64,000 nt of DNA from Phycisphaerae bacterium. GTDB taxonomy: Bacteria > Planctomycetota > Phycisphaerae > Phycisphaerales > SM1A02. A model generated the notes under the pieces. It was not told where the DNA came from. It did not search any database and saw only the letters and a list, made by a program, of their open reading frames with translations. Each line of letters opens with the position of its first letter. Positions within the stretch are counted from its first letter, which is position 1. The stretch lies in assembly GCA_016795035.1 (NCBI GenBank), contig JAEUIT010000008.1, positions 1 through 64,000 of the forward strand. The letters run 5' to 3'. A program made the position numbers and the translations under genes. Shown here one piece after another: positions 1 to 9,029 of this stretch.

Positions 1-966
1 TTGGCTCTCCTCCGAGCTGTCGTGCACGATGAGGACGCGGCCGCCGCCGGCCACGAAGGTGACGCCGGCGCCGACGTTATTCTCGAGGATCGAGTCGTCG
101 GCCGAGCTGTCGGGGGTGAAGGTCGCCGCGAACCGCTGCGAACCGCCCTCCTCGAAGGAGATCGGAACCGGAATCACGGTCGGTCCGGCCGGCAGCGTGA
201 GGTGGAGGCCGTCGCCCGCGTCCGAAGGACTGAGGTCGATCGGCGCGTCGTTCATGAGAAGCGTGAGCGTTCCCGCCGCGGGCGCCTGGCTGCGGAGGAA
301 GATGCGCACTTCGCCGGTCTGGCCGACGCGAGCGCGCGGCTGCACGCGAATACTCTCGATCACCACCTCGTTCGGATGCTCGTACGAGAGGAGGATCGTG
401 TCGATCGGAATGCCGTTCGCCTCCGCGACCTCGACCTCCGCCATCACGTTGTCGACGTTCTCGTTGAAGTCGCTGACGAGGAGGATGCGGCTCGCGGTGT
501 CGCGCGGCAGGATCGCCAGCGCCTGTCGGAGTCCGGCGGCCAGGTTCGTCGCCGCGGCGTCGCCGGTGTACTCGAGTCCGGGCACGATCGACGCGGGATC
601 GGCGGGGCTCAGGATCTGCGCGTCGCGCCCGACCACGAGCGTGCCGACGCGATCGTCCTTCTGCTTCACGTCGGTGATCGACTTGAGCCACGTCTCGCTT
701 CGTTGGCGAAGCGGCAACGGGATCGATTGGCTGCGGTCGGCGACGACCATCAGGGTGAGGCCTTCGCCGCGCTTGACGAGCGTGGGCTGACTGATCGCGC
801 CGGTGAGAAGGAGGACGACGAGGATGCGCAGCGTCAGGCTGCCCCACGCCTTCGCCGGCGACACCGTGCGCCACGAGTGCCGCGCGAGCATGACCACCGG
901 CACGAGCAGCACGAGGAGGAGGAGACCGAGCGGACGCTCAAATTGGAGGGGGAAGTCTTCAAACAC
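1..966 (-). CDS. VWA-domain membrane protein (partial, C-terminus outside the window)
   Basis: The frame is open from a GTG at 966 to the left edge (322 codons seen). The N-terminus has two hydrophobic helices (about residues 13-28 and 45-58), followed by a von Willebrand A fold whose metal-site signature D-x-S-x-S is D77-R-S-Q-S. This is the layout of the BatA-like and glutamine-amidotransferase-like VWA proteins common in Planctomycetota, where the amidotransferase-like half follows the VWA domain; that half would lie beyond the window, and the last visible residues (GGGRVLIVHD) look like its first strand. GTG was chosen because the short segment before the first helix then matches the family; an AAGGAAG lies 11 bases upstream. 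The frame stays open further upstream, so the start is not certain. The role is unknown, probably envelope related. Confidence 0.75.
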   Translation of the reverse strand, partial: MFEDFPLQFERPLGLLLLVLLVPVVMLARHSWRTVSPAKAWGSLTLRILVVLLLTGAISQPTLVKRGEGLTLMVVADRSQSIPLPLRQRSETWLKSITDVKQKDDRVGTLVVGRDAQILSPADPASIVPGLEYTGDAAATNLAAGLRQALAILPRDTASRILLVSDFNENVDNVMAEVEVAEANGIPIDTILLSYEHPNEVVIESIRVQPRARVGQTGEVRIFLRSQAPAAGTLTLLMNDAPIDLSPSDAGDGLHLTLPAGPTVIPVPISFEEGGSQRFAATFTPDSSADDSILENNVGAGVTFVAGGGRVLIVHDSSEESQ

Positions 967-1099
967 GAGTGTGGTCGCTTCCTTCGTCGCCTTGTGGCCT
1001 TCGGACTTCGGGCGACGGACGCACGGTCCGGCTCTCGGGGCACGCTCGTCGAAACGTCGAGCCTCTGCCTATCCCGCATCGTTGCTCACCATGCCGCCG

Positions 1100-1156
1100 A
1101 CCATGATGCCAACGCACTTGCCAACGATGTTGCCAATGATGTTGCCAACGCTGTTG
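1100..1156. repeat. Short 12-bp tandem repeat
   Basis: Four imperfect copies of a 12-base unit of the form TTGCCAACGATG lie immediately after the stop codon of the ABC permease gene (minus strand), in the 190-base space between it and the VWA gene. Nothing else is recognisable in this space. Confidence 0.6.
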
Positions 1157-3718
1157 TTAGTTCGACTTCGGTATCCCCGACACGACGACGCGATCGGTCG
1201 CCGAATCCGTGACCGCGAATCGCTCCATGGTGCCATCCAAGTCCCAAGGATACTGGAGGCTCCCCGTCGACACACCAGTCTCGGAGCGGGAGCCCGTCGC
1301 GGGACCTCCCCACATTCCTAGGCTCGCTCCGAACGACGTGCCGGGTCGAGCGTCCAAATGCTGGATGCGATGGTTGCCGAATTCGTTGACGAGCACCGTG
1401 CCGTCGCCGACGAGAATCAGCCCGCGAGGGTACGCCAGCTCGCCCGGCCCCGTCCCGATCGAGCCGAAGGTCCGCAGCCAGCGACCGTCGGGGTCGGTCA
1501 CGACGATGCGGTGGTTGTTCGAGTCTGCAACGTAGAGTTCGTTGCGGAGGGGATCGAAGACGATCGACTGCGGACGACCGAACTGCCCCTCGTCGGCCCC
1601 CATCGACCCGAACGCGGCGATCGGGCGAAACGAGGCGTCGAAAACCTGGATTCGGTCGTTGCTCCCGTACTCGGCGACGTAGATCCGGCCGTCCGGATGG
1701 AAGGCGATGTCGGTCGGGTAGATGAATTCGCCCGGCCCCTTGCCGAACTGGCCGAAGCGCCCCAGCTCATGGCCGTCGCGGTCGAACACCATGATCCGGT
1801 GGTAGTGGGTGTCCGAGATGAATACTCGGCCGTCGGGATGAATGGAGATCCCGACCGGGCACCCCTGCACGTGGGCCGGCATCGCCCATTCGGTCTCGAA
1901 GACGCCCTCGGGCGAGAAGCGCTGGACCCGCGCCTCCTTGTCGATCACGAAGATGCAGCCGGTCTTCGGCTCGACCGCAAGGACGCGGGGCGTGCGGAAT
2001 TGGCCCGGGCCGAAGCCGGGTGACCCGAACGCGACGGTGACCGGCAACGGCGGCGTGCCGGCGTCGTGCGGGCCGGTGGCCTCGCGGCACCCGACGAGAC
2101 CGACGGCTGCAACGACGAGGACGGCGCCGATGCGGGCCAAGGGCCGAATCGCCGCCCGCGCGAAGATCGCGGCAACGAGGAGTCCGATGGCCGCAGAGAT
2201 CGTGGCCGCGAGGAGCACCGTTTCCGGCTGCTGGTAGTGGATCGCGTTCAGGGTCGAGGTCGCGAGGACGTCGATGGCCGGGGGGCGAAGCCGCGCGGTC
2301 GTCGCCAATTCCCCGAACGCGAGCGCCGAACCCGCCGAGGCGGCCAGAAGAAAGGCGCCGACGAGGACCGGACGGCGCACGCGCCACAGGCCGCTCAGGG
2401 ACTCGGTGCCGTCGAGCGCGCGGAGGTCACGCGTGCGCCGCGACTCGAGCGCCGCCGCGAAGGGCGCGACGACGGCCGCGACCACGCCGACGCGAGCGAC
2501 GAGTCCGAGGAAGACGATCACGGGCCCATCGTAGACCGCCGCGGTCAGGGCGTGATTGAAGGTGGTCTCGAGCCCGAGCGCGATCAACGTTGCAGGCGAC
2601 GCGGCGGCCACCATCCAGACCGTGGCGGCGCCGCGGGCGACGAGTCGCCGGCCCCGCCGAGGGTCGTTCCACGCAAGCGCGCAACCGACGGCGCCGAGTC
2701 CGACGAGCCCGCCGGCCGTGAGGGCGAGCGCCGCGGAGGTCGTCGCGGCGCCGCCGTACAGGACGACAAATTCGTGAATCGCCTTCGACGATGCGGCCCG
2801 CACCACCACCGCCGCAAGCGGCGCAAGGAGGATGCAGGCAACGACGAGCGACGCAGCGCCGCCGACGGTGGCGCGGCGGCCGTTGACGACCGGCGGCCCG
2901 CTTCGGCGCGAAGGCGCGCGGCGCCACGCGAACGCGACGACCGCCACGAGCGCCACGCTCGCGAGGATCCCCGGCCAGCCGAGGCGCACGACCGTCGCGG
3001 GCGTCGCGCCGGTCGCGTCGAGCGTGCGAAGCTCGTAGCCGTAGGTGCGGATCTGCGCGAGGTCGAAGGCGACGTTCTCGGAGAGGATCGCGATCGTCGC
3101 GCAGGCGACGCCGGCGACAAGCGCGGGCGCGTCGTGCCGAAAGGCGGCGGCGAGCCGCGTACCCGACGTCGCCCCGTCGAGCCGTCGGAGCGCCGCATCG
3201 GGATCGGGCATGAGGAGGCGGCGCGCGACGATCGGCACGAGCGCGTACGGCACCGACCATCCCACGATCGCGAGCGTGAGCGCGGTCGTGCGCGCTTCGG
3301 TCGCGAGGCCGTGGCGCAACACGACGTCACCAAGCGCGGTGCCCGGCCCGACGCATATCCAGAGCGCCCAGAAGGCGAGATAGCCCGGCACGAAGGCGGG
3401 CACGAGGGCGAGCGTGAGCGCGACGAGTCCGCGGCCTGCCGCGAGTCGCGGCGCGAGGAGCGCCGCGAGTCCCCACGCGACGAACGCCGCCGCGAGCGCC
3501 GGGCCGATCGCCCACGCGAGGCTCGCCGCCAGGAGCGGCCACGTGCCGAGGAACTCGGTGGGAACCGGCGAGATCGGCGACGGTTGGAGCCGCGCCGACG
3601 AGTGGCCGAGGGTCGGCAGGAGCGCGAGCGCGGCGATCACGCCGAGCGGGAGCGCGGCCGTCACGGCCGCGAGCGCGGCGGTCACGGCGAGCGCCACGTC
3701 AGACGCGCGGCGCGTCAC
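1157..3718 (-). CDS. ABC transporter permease (iron-type) fused to an NHL-repeat domain
   Basis: Residues 1 to about 530 form two copies of the binding-protein-dependent permease fold, as in the FbpB/FutB/ThiP permeases of iron and thiamine importers: about twelve hydrophobic helices with EAA-loop-like regions near residues 185 and 435. Residues about 560-845 are an NHL-type beta-propeller with repeated units such as PDGRIYVAEYGSNDRIQVF and NELYVADSNNHRIVV. The junction (about 530-548) reads like a lipoprotein signal peptide ending in LVGC, so the protein looks like an in-frame fusion of a permease with a once separate lipoprotein. The GTG start overlaps the stop of the upstream binding-protein gene (GTGA, 3715-3718), which argues for coupled translation. 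No ATPase gene is in the window next to it. The permease call is firm; the substrate is inferred from the neighbour. Confidence 0.85.
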   Translation of the reverse strand: MTRRASDVALAVTAALAAVTAALPLGVIAALALLPTLGHSSARLQPSPISPVPTEFLGTWPLLAASLAWAIGPALAAAFVAWGLAALLAPRLAAGRGLVALTLALVPAFVPGYLAFWALWICVGPGTALGDVVLRHGLATEARTTALTLAIVGWSVPYALVPIVARRLLMPDPDAALRRLDGATSGTRLAAAFRHDAPALVAGVACATIAILSENVAFDLAQIRTYGYELRTLDATGATPATVVRLGWPGILASVALVAVVAFAWRRAPSRRSGPPVVNGRRATVGGAASLVVACILLAPLAAVVVRAASSKAIHEFVVLYGGAATTSAALALTAGGLVGLGAVGCALAWNDPRRGRRLVARGAATVWMVAAASPATLIALGLETTFNHALTAAVYDGPVIVFLGLVARVGVVAAVVAPFAAALESRRTRDLRALDGTESLSGLWRVRRPVLVGAFLLAASAGSALAFGELATTARLRPPAIDVLATSTLNAIHYQQPETVLLAATISAAIGLLVAAIFARAAIRPLARIGAVLVVAAVGLVGCREATGPHDAGTPPLPVTVAFGSPGFGPGQFRTPRVLAVEPKTGCIFVIDKEARVQRFSPEGVFETEWAMPAHVQGCPVGISIHPDGRVFISDTHYHRIMVFDRDGHELGRFGQFGKGPGEFIYPTDIAFHPDGRIYVAEYGSNDRIQVFDASFRPIAAFGSMGADEGQFGRPQSIVFDPLRNELYVADSNNHRIVVTDPDGRWLRTFGSIGTGPGELAYPRGLILVGDGTVLVNEFGNHRIQHLDARPGTSFGASLGMWGGPATGSRSETGVSTGSLQYPWDLDGTMERFAVTDSATDRVVVSGIPKSN

Positions 3719-4863
3719 GGCGTGCGCGACTCCGCTGGCGCGTTCGAACCGGTCAACGCCCGCATCGCCCGCGCGACCGCGTCGTCGGTCGCCTTGGTCG
3801 CCTTCGTCCAGTCGACGAGGAGCCAGTCGGGCTTCTGCAGGCCGTCGGGGCCGTCGAGGCGCGTCGATCCCGCCGAGCCGAGCGGAATGTTCCGGCTCGG
3901 ACTCGCGGCGAGCATCGCTTCACCGTCGCTCGAGAGGAGGAACTCGACGAACTGCCGCGCCTCGTCGCCGCGCGTGGTGCCGGTGACGACGCCGACCGTG
4001 TTCGGAATGAGCAACGTGCCGCCGCCCGGCCGCGCGTCGATCGCATGGCGCGGCATGACCATCGCGACCGGCAGGCCGCGATCGATCGCGGCGAAGACGT
4101 CGTCCGTGTCGGTCATGCCGACGTCGGCCTCGCCCGCGGCCACGGCGTCGACGACGCCGGCGTTGCCGCTCGTCAGGAGGCGCACCTCGTTCTCGCGCAG
4201 GCCGAGGAGGTACGCGTCGAACGCTCCGGCGACCATGAGGCGGTCGAGCGTCGTCGCGAAGACGCCCATGTGCGTGCGGGTCGTGCCGAAGCGCGGATCG
4301 GCCATGACGACGCGCCCCTTGAAGCGGGGCTTCGCAAGGTCTGTCCAGCGCGACGGGATGTCGTCGCCCTTCACGCGGTCGGTGGCATAGACGATCACGC
4401 GGGCTCGGGCCGCGAACGCGAACCAGCGCCCTTGGGCATCGCGAAACTCCGGCCGCCACGCGGCGAGCGCCGCCGGCTCCGGACCGTTCGGCGTCTCGCG
4501 AATCGACGGCTCGACGAGCCCCTCGTCCGCCAAGGCGATCGTCTGCACGATCTCGCTCGACCAGAAGACGTCGGCGCGCGGCCGGTTCGCCTCGGCGCGG
4601 AGACGCTGCGCGAGTCCGGTCGTCTTCGTCGCTTCCGTGTCGAAGACCGGCGCCACCGGTATGCCGGTCTTCGCGGTGAAGGCCTGCAGCACGGGCCGGG
4701 CGACAGTCTCGTCGGCGGAGACGTAGACGACGAGCGCGTCGCGCCTGCCGCAGCCGCCGTTGGCTGCAACGACGAGAAGCGCGAGCGCGGCGAGTGCGAC
4801 CGATGAAAGACGTCGGGCCCACGAACGATCGTGGGCCCGACGCGGGTGTGCTTCAAGTCTCAT
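3715..4863 (-). CDS. Extracellular solute-binding protein, Fe(III) ABC importer type
   Basis: A 382-aa lipoprotein-type binding protein. The N-terminal helix ends in VVAANGGC, so Cys 38 is the likely lipidation site. The mature part follows the FbpA/FutA family: a VYVSADE first strand, ETEATKTTGLAQRL-like segment (here DTEATKTTGLAQRL), RADVFWSSEI, and an ANPRFGTT-like segment (ADPRFGTT). These proteins bind ferric iron and deliver it to a two-domain permease, which is encoded next and overlaps by four bases. The N-terminus is unusually long before the hydrophobic core, and that part is encoded by a perfect inverted repeat (see the hairpin entry); no alternative start lies between it and the signal helix. 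Iron as substrate fits the feoAB genes 6 kb away but is not proven. Confidence 0.85.
   Translation of the reverse strand: MRLEAHPRRAHDRSWARRLSSVALAALALLVVAANGGCGRRDALVVYVSADETVARPVLQAFTAKTGIPVAPVFDTEATKTTGLAQRLRAEANRPRADVFWSSEIVQTIALADEGLVEPSIRETPNGPEPAALAAWRPEFRDAQGRWFAFAARARVIVYATDRVKGDDIPSRWTDLAKPRFKGRVVMADPRFGTTRTHMGVFATTLDRLMVAGAFDAYLLGLRENEVRLLTSGNAGVVDAVAAGEADVGMTDTDDVFAAIDRGLPVAMVMPRHAIDARPGGGTLLIPNTVGVVTGTTRGDEARQFVEFLLSSDGEAMLAASPSRNIPLGSAGSTRLDGPDGLQKPDWLLVDWTKATKATDDAVARAMRALTGSNAPAESRTP
4811..4842 (-). promoter_or_regulatory. Perfect 14-bp inverted repeat inside the 5' end of the binding-protein gene
   Basis: Arms 4811-4824 and 4829-4842 are exactly complementary around a four-base loop (ACGA). 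On the minus strand the hairpin is followed by TCTTT. It starts about 20 bases after the proposed start codon. It could be a terminator for the upstream coiled-coil gene, a barrier that tunes expression of the importer, or a sign that the annotated N-terminus is too long. Confidence 0.5.
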
Positions 4864-4896
4864 GCGGCGTGCATTGAATGGCCGTACGGCGCCGGA

Positions 4897-6726
4897 TCAC
4901 TTCGTGGCGGGCGCGGCGTCCGTCTTCGGCGCCTGCGGCTCGGGCGGGTTCTCGCCGCGCGCCTTCGCCTCGACGTAGCGCTTGAGTTCACCGAAGTAGT
5001 GCTTGTGGACGTCGGCGAGGTGCGTCGGAACTTGCTCCTCCGTCACGCCGCTTTCCATGCTGCGGTTGATCTGACCGATCGCGGCGTCGGCTTGCAGCTT
5101 CGACTCGCCGGCGACGGTCTTTCCTTCGATGAGTTGCTTCGCGATGATCGGCCCTTCGCCGACCGTGACCTTTTCCTTCTGCTGACGCGTGCCGGTCGGC
5201 GTCGGTGCCGACTGCGCGCCGGAGCCTCCGGAGGCGCGGCCACGACCGCCCTGCCAACCGTTCTTTTGCTTCCACTGGTCGCCGTCGCTGTCGCTTTGGC
5301 CCTGGCAGTTGCCCTGGCACTGGCCCAAGCCCTGCCCTTGCTTCCGCTGCTCGTCCGCGGCGGCGTTTGCGGCGGCCGCGGCGCCTTCCAGCATCTGCTG
5401 CATCGACTCAAGGTCGCTCAGCATGTTGTTCATGTCGCCGCCTTGGCCGCCCTGACCGCTCTGGCCCGGGTTCTCGCCCTTCTGACCAGACTGGCCCTGC
5501 TGGCCGTTGCCGTTCTTCTGGCCGCCCTTCTGGCCGCCCTGCTGACCGCCCTGGCACATCTGCTCGGCGGCCTTCTGCATCGCCTGGCCGAGACCTTGGC
5601 ACTGCTGCGCCGCCGCCTGCTGGGCCGCGGCCGCCTGCTGGATCTGCTGGCGCTGCGCGTCGGTCAAGCCCTTCGCGTTGTCGAGCGCCTTCTTGAGGGC
5701 TTCGGCATTGTTCGCAAGCGCGCCGTCGAGGCCCGCCTTCTCGAGCGCCTTCTTGAGCCCTTCCTGATTCTTCGAGAGTTGCTCGAGCTGCTGGGCCATG
5801 TTCTTCATCTGCGACTCGATCTCCGCCTTCTCGGCGTCGGTCTTGCCGTCCATGTTGGCCTTCATCTTCTCGAGCGCTTCCTTCGCCTTGGTGAAGTCGC
5901 CGTTCTTGATCGCTTCGCCGAGCTCCTTCGCCTCGCCCTCGCCGGGCTCAAGGTTCGCGAGCTTCATCTGAAGCTCCTCGAGCTTCTTCGCGTCGTCGCC
6001 CTTCAGGATGTCTTCGGCCTTGCGCTTCATCTCCTCGAGGCGCTTGAACGCGTCGCGCTTCGCCTCTTCGGGCGTCTTCGTCATCTCGGACGGGGGATTC
6101 TGGTTGTCGAGCGCCGGGGCCTCGAGCTTCGCGCTCTCGGGCGACTCGATCTTCTCCATGAGTTTCTGCACGCGCTCGACCGACGCATCGGCTTCGCGCT
6201 TCGCCTGAAGGATCTCGCGGTTCTCCTCGTTCGCGGCGAAGAGATCGCCTTGCGGAAGGAGCGTCGCGAGACCGGCGAGGCCGGCGATCACGAGACCTAA
6301 CCACGAGGTCTTCGGCGCCGCCACCGCGAAGCGCCGCGCGAGCGTCTCGCGGGTGCGCGGATCGCGCGCCGCGGTCACGGCGTCGGCGACGGCCGCCTGC
6401 GCGAAGGGATCCGTGCGCTCGCGCACGGCGATCGCGGTCGAGAGGCGCTCCTTGAGCGAGAGGCGCTCGTCGACGAGCACCGCCAACGACATCTCCTTCG
6501 GGCCGCCGATGCGCATCGCGACGAGGCCGCTCACGACCACCGCGGCGCCGAGGCCGACGAGGATCCACGTCCACGGCAAGACGATCGTGGGCGACGACTT
6601 GGCGAGAAGGACAAGCAAGAGCGCGACGATCGCCGCGCCGACGAGTCCCACGTGCACGCCGAAGAGGAATCGGGTGGCCGCCAAGCGGCGCGAGGCGCGA
6701 GCAAGAAGCGAACGGATGTCGTCCAT
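4897..6726 (-). CDS. Large coiled-coil inner-membrane protein (DUF4175-like)
   Basis: A 609-aa protein. The ATG at 6726 has a strong AGGAGAGG ribosome site directly upstream; the frame continues upstream without support. Two N-terminal transmembrane helices (about residues 20-40 and 50-70) and a third near 155-172 are followed by some 250 residues of charged heptad coiled coil, then a Gln/Gly-rich low-complexity stretch (QGGQKGGQKNGNGQQG and similar, about residues 385-470) and a conserved-looking acidic C-terminal segment. The architecture resembles the DUF4175 and Gln/Gly-rich membrane proteins often encoded next to VWA/BatA genes in Planctomycetota, and a VWA gene sits 4 kb away. Function unknown. 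Confidence 0.75.
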   Translation of the reverse strand: MDDIRSLLARASRRLAATRFLFGVHVGLVGAAIVALLLVLLAKSSPTIVLPWTWILVGLGAAVVVSGLVAMRIGGPKEMSLAVLVDERLSLKERLSTAIAVRERTDPFAQAAVADAVTAARDPRTRETLARRFAVAAPKTSWLGLVIAGLAGLATLLPQGDLFAANEENREILQAKREADASVERVQKLMEKIESPESAKLEAPALDNQNPPSEMTKTPEEAKRDAFKRLEEMKRKAEDILKGDDAKKLEELQMKLANLEPGEGEAKELGEAIKNGDFTKAKEALEKMKANMDGKTDAEKAEIESQMKNMAQQLEQLSKNQEGLKKALEKAGLDGALANNAEALKKALDNAKGLTDAQRQQIQQAAAAQQAAAQQCQGLGQAMQKAAEQMCQGGQQGGQKGGQKNGNGQQGQSGQKGENPGQSGQGGQGGDMNNMLSDLESMQQMLEGAAAAANAAADEQRKQGQGLGQCQGNCQGQSDSDGDQWKQKNGWQGGRGRASGGSGAQSAPTPTGTRQQKEKVTVGEGPIIAKQLIEGKTVAGESKLQADAAIGQINRSMESGVTEEQVPTHLADVHKHYFGELKRYVEAKARGENPPEPQAPKTDAAPATK

Positions 6727-7034
6727 GGCCTCTCCTGAAGACGTTGGCCGAGCGCGAGCTCGATGAACCGCGAACCGTGAACCGGTGTATCGGCGACGCA
6801 AAGGCCGTGCGCCAACACCTTCGGCCACGAGCGGCGGTCCGATGGTATCCGGCGCGTGCGGACCTTTAGCGCGTCAGGGCGCAAAAAGTCGGACCTCGAT
6901 CGATCTTCCGTCAGGCCGGACGGAACCGCAGGAACGGTTCGAGCGCACCCGAGCCTGCGTCCGATCACAATGCAGCCGAAGGTCGCCCTGTCCTCGGCCG
7001 CCCCCCCGATCGGTGTTTCAGGAGTTCGCCGCGC
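6727..7034. other. Divergent intergenic region
   Basis: 308 bases between the start of the coiled-coil gene (minus) and the secreted protein gene (plus), so it should hold both promoters. It contains three close copies of GAACCGYG (6764-6783) and a small hairpin CCGTC-aggccg-GACGG near 6909. No reading frame with convincing coding character is seen. Confidence 0.5.
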
Positions 7035-8027
7035 ATGCCCTTCCCGACCGCACCCGCACGTTCGCTCGCTCTCGCCGTCGTTGCAGCTCTCCCGTTCCTC
7101 GCCGAGGCAGTCCCTGCCTGCAACGCCGAGCCGGCCGGCCACGCGGCACTTCCCCAGAACACCCCGACGCCGACGCCCCCCGCCGATCCCGCGACGCAGG
7201 CGAAGCGGATCGCCGAGCTCGAGAGCCAGCTGCAGAAACTCCTCGCCGAGTTGGCCGCCTCGAACGCTCGCCTCGCCGAGCTCGAGAAGTCGCTCGTCGC
7301 CGAGCAGGCAAAGTCGAAGAGCCTCACCGAAGCGCTCGCCCGCGGCTTCCCGTCGGGCGGCCCCGGCGTGGCCCCGCCCGACCTTCCGCAGAACGTGACC
7401 GCCGACCAGGCGCTCCTCAGCGTGATCCACTTCCTCCAATTCTCCCGCGACGCCTACCTGAAGGAGTTCGCGAAGCCCGCCCCGGGGACGCCCGAGGCGA
7501 AGGATCCCGCAAAGTCCAGCGACACGATTCCGCCCCGCGCGCTCGAACGCTGGGCCGGCATGATGACCCGCGATTGGCGCAAGCCGATCCGCTGGTTGGT
7601 GCGGCCGCTTCGCGTCGAGACCCAAGGCGCGGGGCTGTTCGTCAAGGCGATCGTCGTCGACGACGTCACCGGCGACGCGATCGGCAAGGAGTTCGAGTTC
7701 ACCGTCGAACCGCGCATCGCGCGACGCTACCAGGAGCGCTACTCGAAGATCACCCCGCCCGACCGTTTCGTCGTTGCAGGCGTGTTCACGCCGCGCTTCG
7801 TCGTGAACCTCGATCGCACCGACGTCGGCGCGTTCGACAATCCGCCGTTCGTCGGGCCGGGCATCGAGGTCTTCCCGGAGATCACGGTGTCGTCGTTCGT
7901 CGCGGCGAAGGAGGCGAAGGACGAGAAGCCCGAGGCCGGCGCCGCACCCGCGACGCCGCCCGCCACACCCCCGGCGATACCTCCCGCGACACCTCCCGCA
8001 TCTGGGCCCGCCACGTCAAAGCCCTGA
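7035..8027 (+). CDS. Secreted coiled-coil protein of unknown function
   Basis: 330 aa. A classical signal peptide (SLALAVVAALPFLAEAVPA) is followed by a Pro/Thr linker, a predicted coiled coil (about residues 55-100, AELESQLQKLLAELAASNAR), a compact domain (about 120-290) with no motif I recognise, and a C-terminal tail of Ala-Thr-Pro-Pro repeats (about 302-325). The tail is encoded by a short tandem repeat near 7955-8010 and may be a periplasmic or wall-spanning spacer. The gene ends 13 bases before the ferredoxin-like gene, so the two are probably co-transcribed. Confidence 0.7.
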   Translation: MPFPTAPARSLALAVVAALPFLAEAVPACNAEPAGHAALPQNTPTPTPPADPATQAKRIAELESQLQKLLAELAASNARLAELEKSLVAEQAKSKSLTEALARGFPSGGPGVAPPDLPQNVTADQALLSVIHFLQFSRDAYLKEFAKPAPGTPEAKDPAKSSDTIPPRALERWAGMMTRDWRKPIRWLVRPLRVETQGAGLFVKAIVVDDVTGDAIGKEFEFTVEPRIARRYQERYSKITPPDRFVVAGVFTPRFVVNLDRTDVGAFDNPPFVGPGIEVFPEITVSSFVAAKEAKDEKPEAGAAPATPPATPPAIPPATPPASGPATSKP

Positions 8028-8040
8028 CGATCTCCCCCGC

Positions 8041-8346
8041 GTGAACCCCGACGACCACGTCTGCGTGTGCTTCCGCGTCAGCTTGCGGAAACTCCGCAAT
8101 TACCTCGAGCGCGAGAAGCCGCCGGTCGCGAGCTGCCTCTCGGAGTGCTTGGGCGCGGGCACCGGATGCCAGTGGTGCGTCCCCTTCCTCCGGCGGTTGC
8201 ACGAACAGTTCGAGCGCGGCGAGGAGCCGAACCTCGAGACGAGCCCCGAGGAGTACGTCGCGCGGCGCTCCGAGTATCGGCAACGCCTGCGGGAACGGGC
8301 CGCGCCCGACGCGCCGCCGAGCGCAGACGGCGACGGAATCACCTAA
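8041..8346 (+). CDS. BFD-like [2Fe-2S] ferredoxin
   Basis: 101 aa from a GTG start. It has the Cys pattern of the bacterioferritin-associated ferredoxin / BFD-type [2Fe-2S] fold: VCVCF near residue 10 (C-x-C) and a distal GTGCQWC (C-x-x-C) near residue 41, with an extra SCLSEC pair between. In this family the cluster protein helps release iron from bacterioferritin or serves as a subdomain of larger reductases. An iron-store role would fit the iron importers on both sides, but no bacterioferritin gene is in the window. Confidence 0.75.
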   Translation: MNPDDHVCVCFRVSLRKLRNYLEREKPPVASCLSECLGAGTGCQWCVPFLRRLHEQFERGEEPNLETSPEEYVARRSEYRQRLRERAAPDAPPSADGDGIT

Positions 8347-8483
8347 CATCTCGCTCGCCACGACAGGACGTCCTCGGGACGTCCCTAGACGCCTGCCTCG
8401 AGTCGTTGGGGGCTTCCGCGTCGCGCGCGGCACACGCACGGCACCCGCGGGCATCTCCGGCGGGTTCGCCAAGGAGATATCCC

Positions 8484-8939
8484 ATGACCATGCAACGACT
8501 GTCCGCGGCTGCCGCGACCTGCCTTGTCGGAGCCGTCCTCGCCGGAACGGGCCTCGTCGCCTGCGAAGGCGAGAAGAACCCGATGACCGATGCCGCCAAC
8601 AAGCTCGGCGACGCCGCCAAGGGCGCGACCGACAAGGCGAAGGAGTTGGGCGCGAGCGCGAGCGACTCGATCGTCGCCGGCTTCACCAAGACCTTCGACG
8701 AGGCGAAGACGACCTTCAGCTCGCTCAAGGGCAAAGTCGCGGCGCTTCCCGACGCGGTGAAGCCGCAGGCCGAGAAGCTCGTCACCGAGATCGACGGCAT
8801 GATCACATCGGTCGACGCGAAGATCTCCGAGCTCAAGGCCGCCGCGCCCGACAAGATCACCGCCCTCTCCGGCGAAGTGACGCCGATGCTGAAGTCGCTC
8901 GGCGAGAAGGTGACGTCGCTCGGCAACCTCGTGAAGTGA
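8484..8939 (+). CDS. Small alpha-helical lipoprotein
   Basis: 151 aa, with a textbook AAGGAG ribosome site and a signal peptide ending LAGTGLVAC (Cys 27 lipidated). The mature protein is almost entirely amphipathic helix rich in Lys, Ala and Asp (for example NKLGDAAKGATDKAKELGAS), reminiscent of LEA-like or apolipoprotein-like stress proteins. No catalytic motif. It is separated from the ferredoxin gene by 137 bases containing the palindrome GGACGTCC twice (about 8367-8385), so it may be its own transcription unit. Confidence 0.7.
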   Translation: MTMQRLSAAAATCLVGAVLAGTGLVACEGEKNPMTDAANKLGDAAKGATDKAKELGASASDSIVAGFTKTFDEAKTTFSSLKGKVAALPDAVKPQAEKLVTEIDGMITSVDAKISELKAAAPDKITALSGEVTPMLKSLGEKVTSLGNLVK

Positions 8940-8960
8940 CGTCGAGGCGCTGATGCAGTC

Positions 8961-9009
8961 GCGGCCCGTGCGCCTTTCCGACGACCGGTCGGAGGGGCGT
9001 GCGGGCCGC
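8961..9009. terminator. Bidirectional hairpin terminator between convergent genes
   Basis: A long stem of GCGGCCCG with CGGGCCGC, plus an inner perfect palindrome TCCGAC-gacc-style around ACCGGT, sits between two converging genes. A T-rich stretch follows on the plus strand. It is well placed to stop transcription from both sides. Confidence 0.65.
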
Positions 9010-9029
9010 GTTCCTTTCCCCGTTGCAGC

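Noticed and set aside
1-1212. Plus-strand open frame over the VWA gene
   Set aside because: The minus strand gives membrane helices and a metal-site motif; the plus frame has shadow composition.
8367-8385. Repeated palindrome GGACGTCC as a regulator operator
   Set aside because: Too short and isolated to distinguish from chance or a weak terminator.
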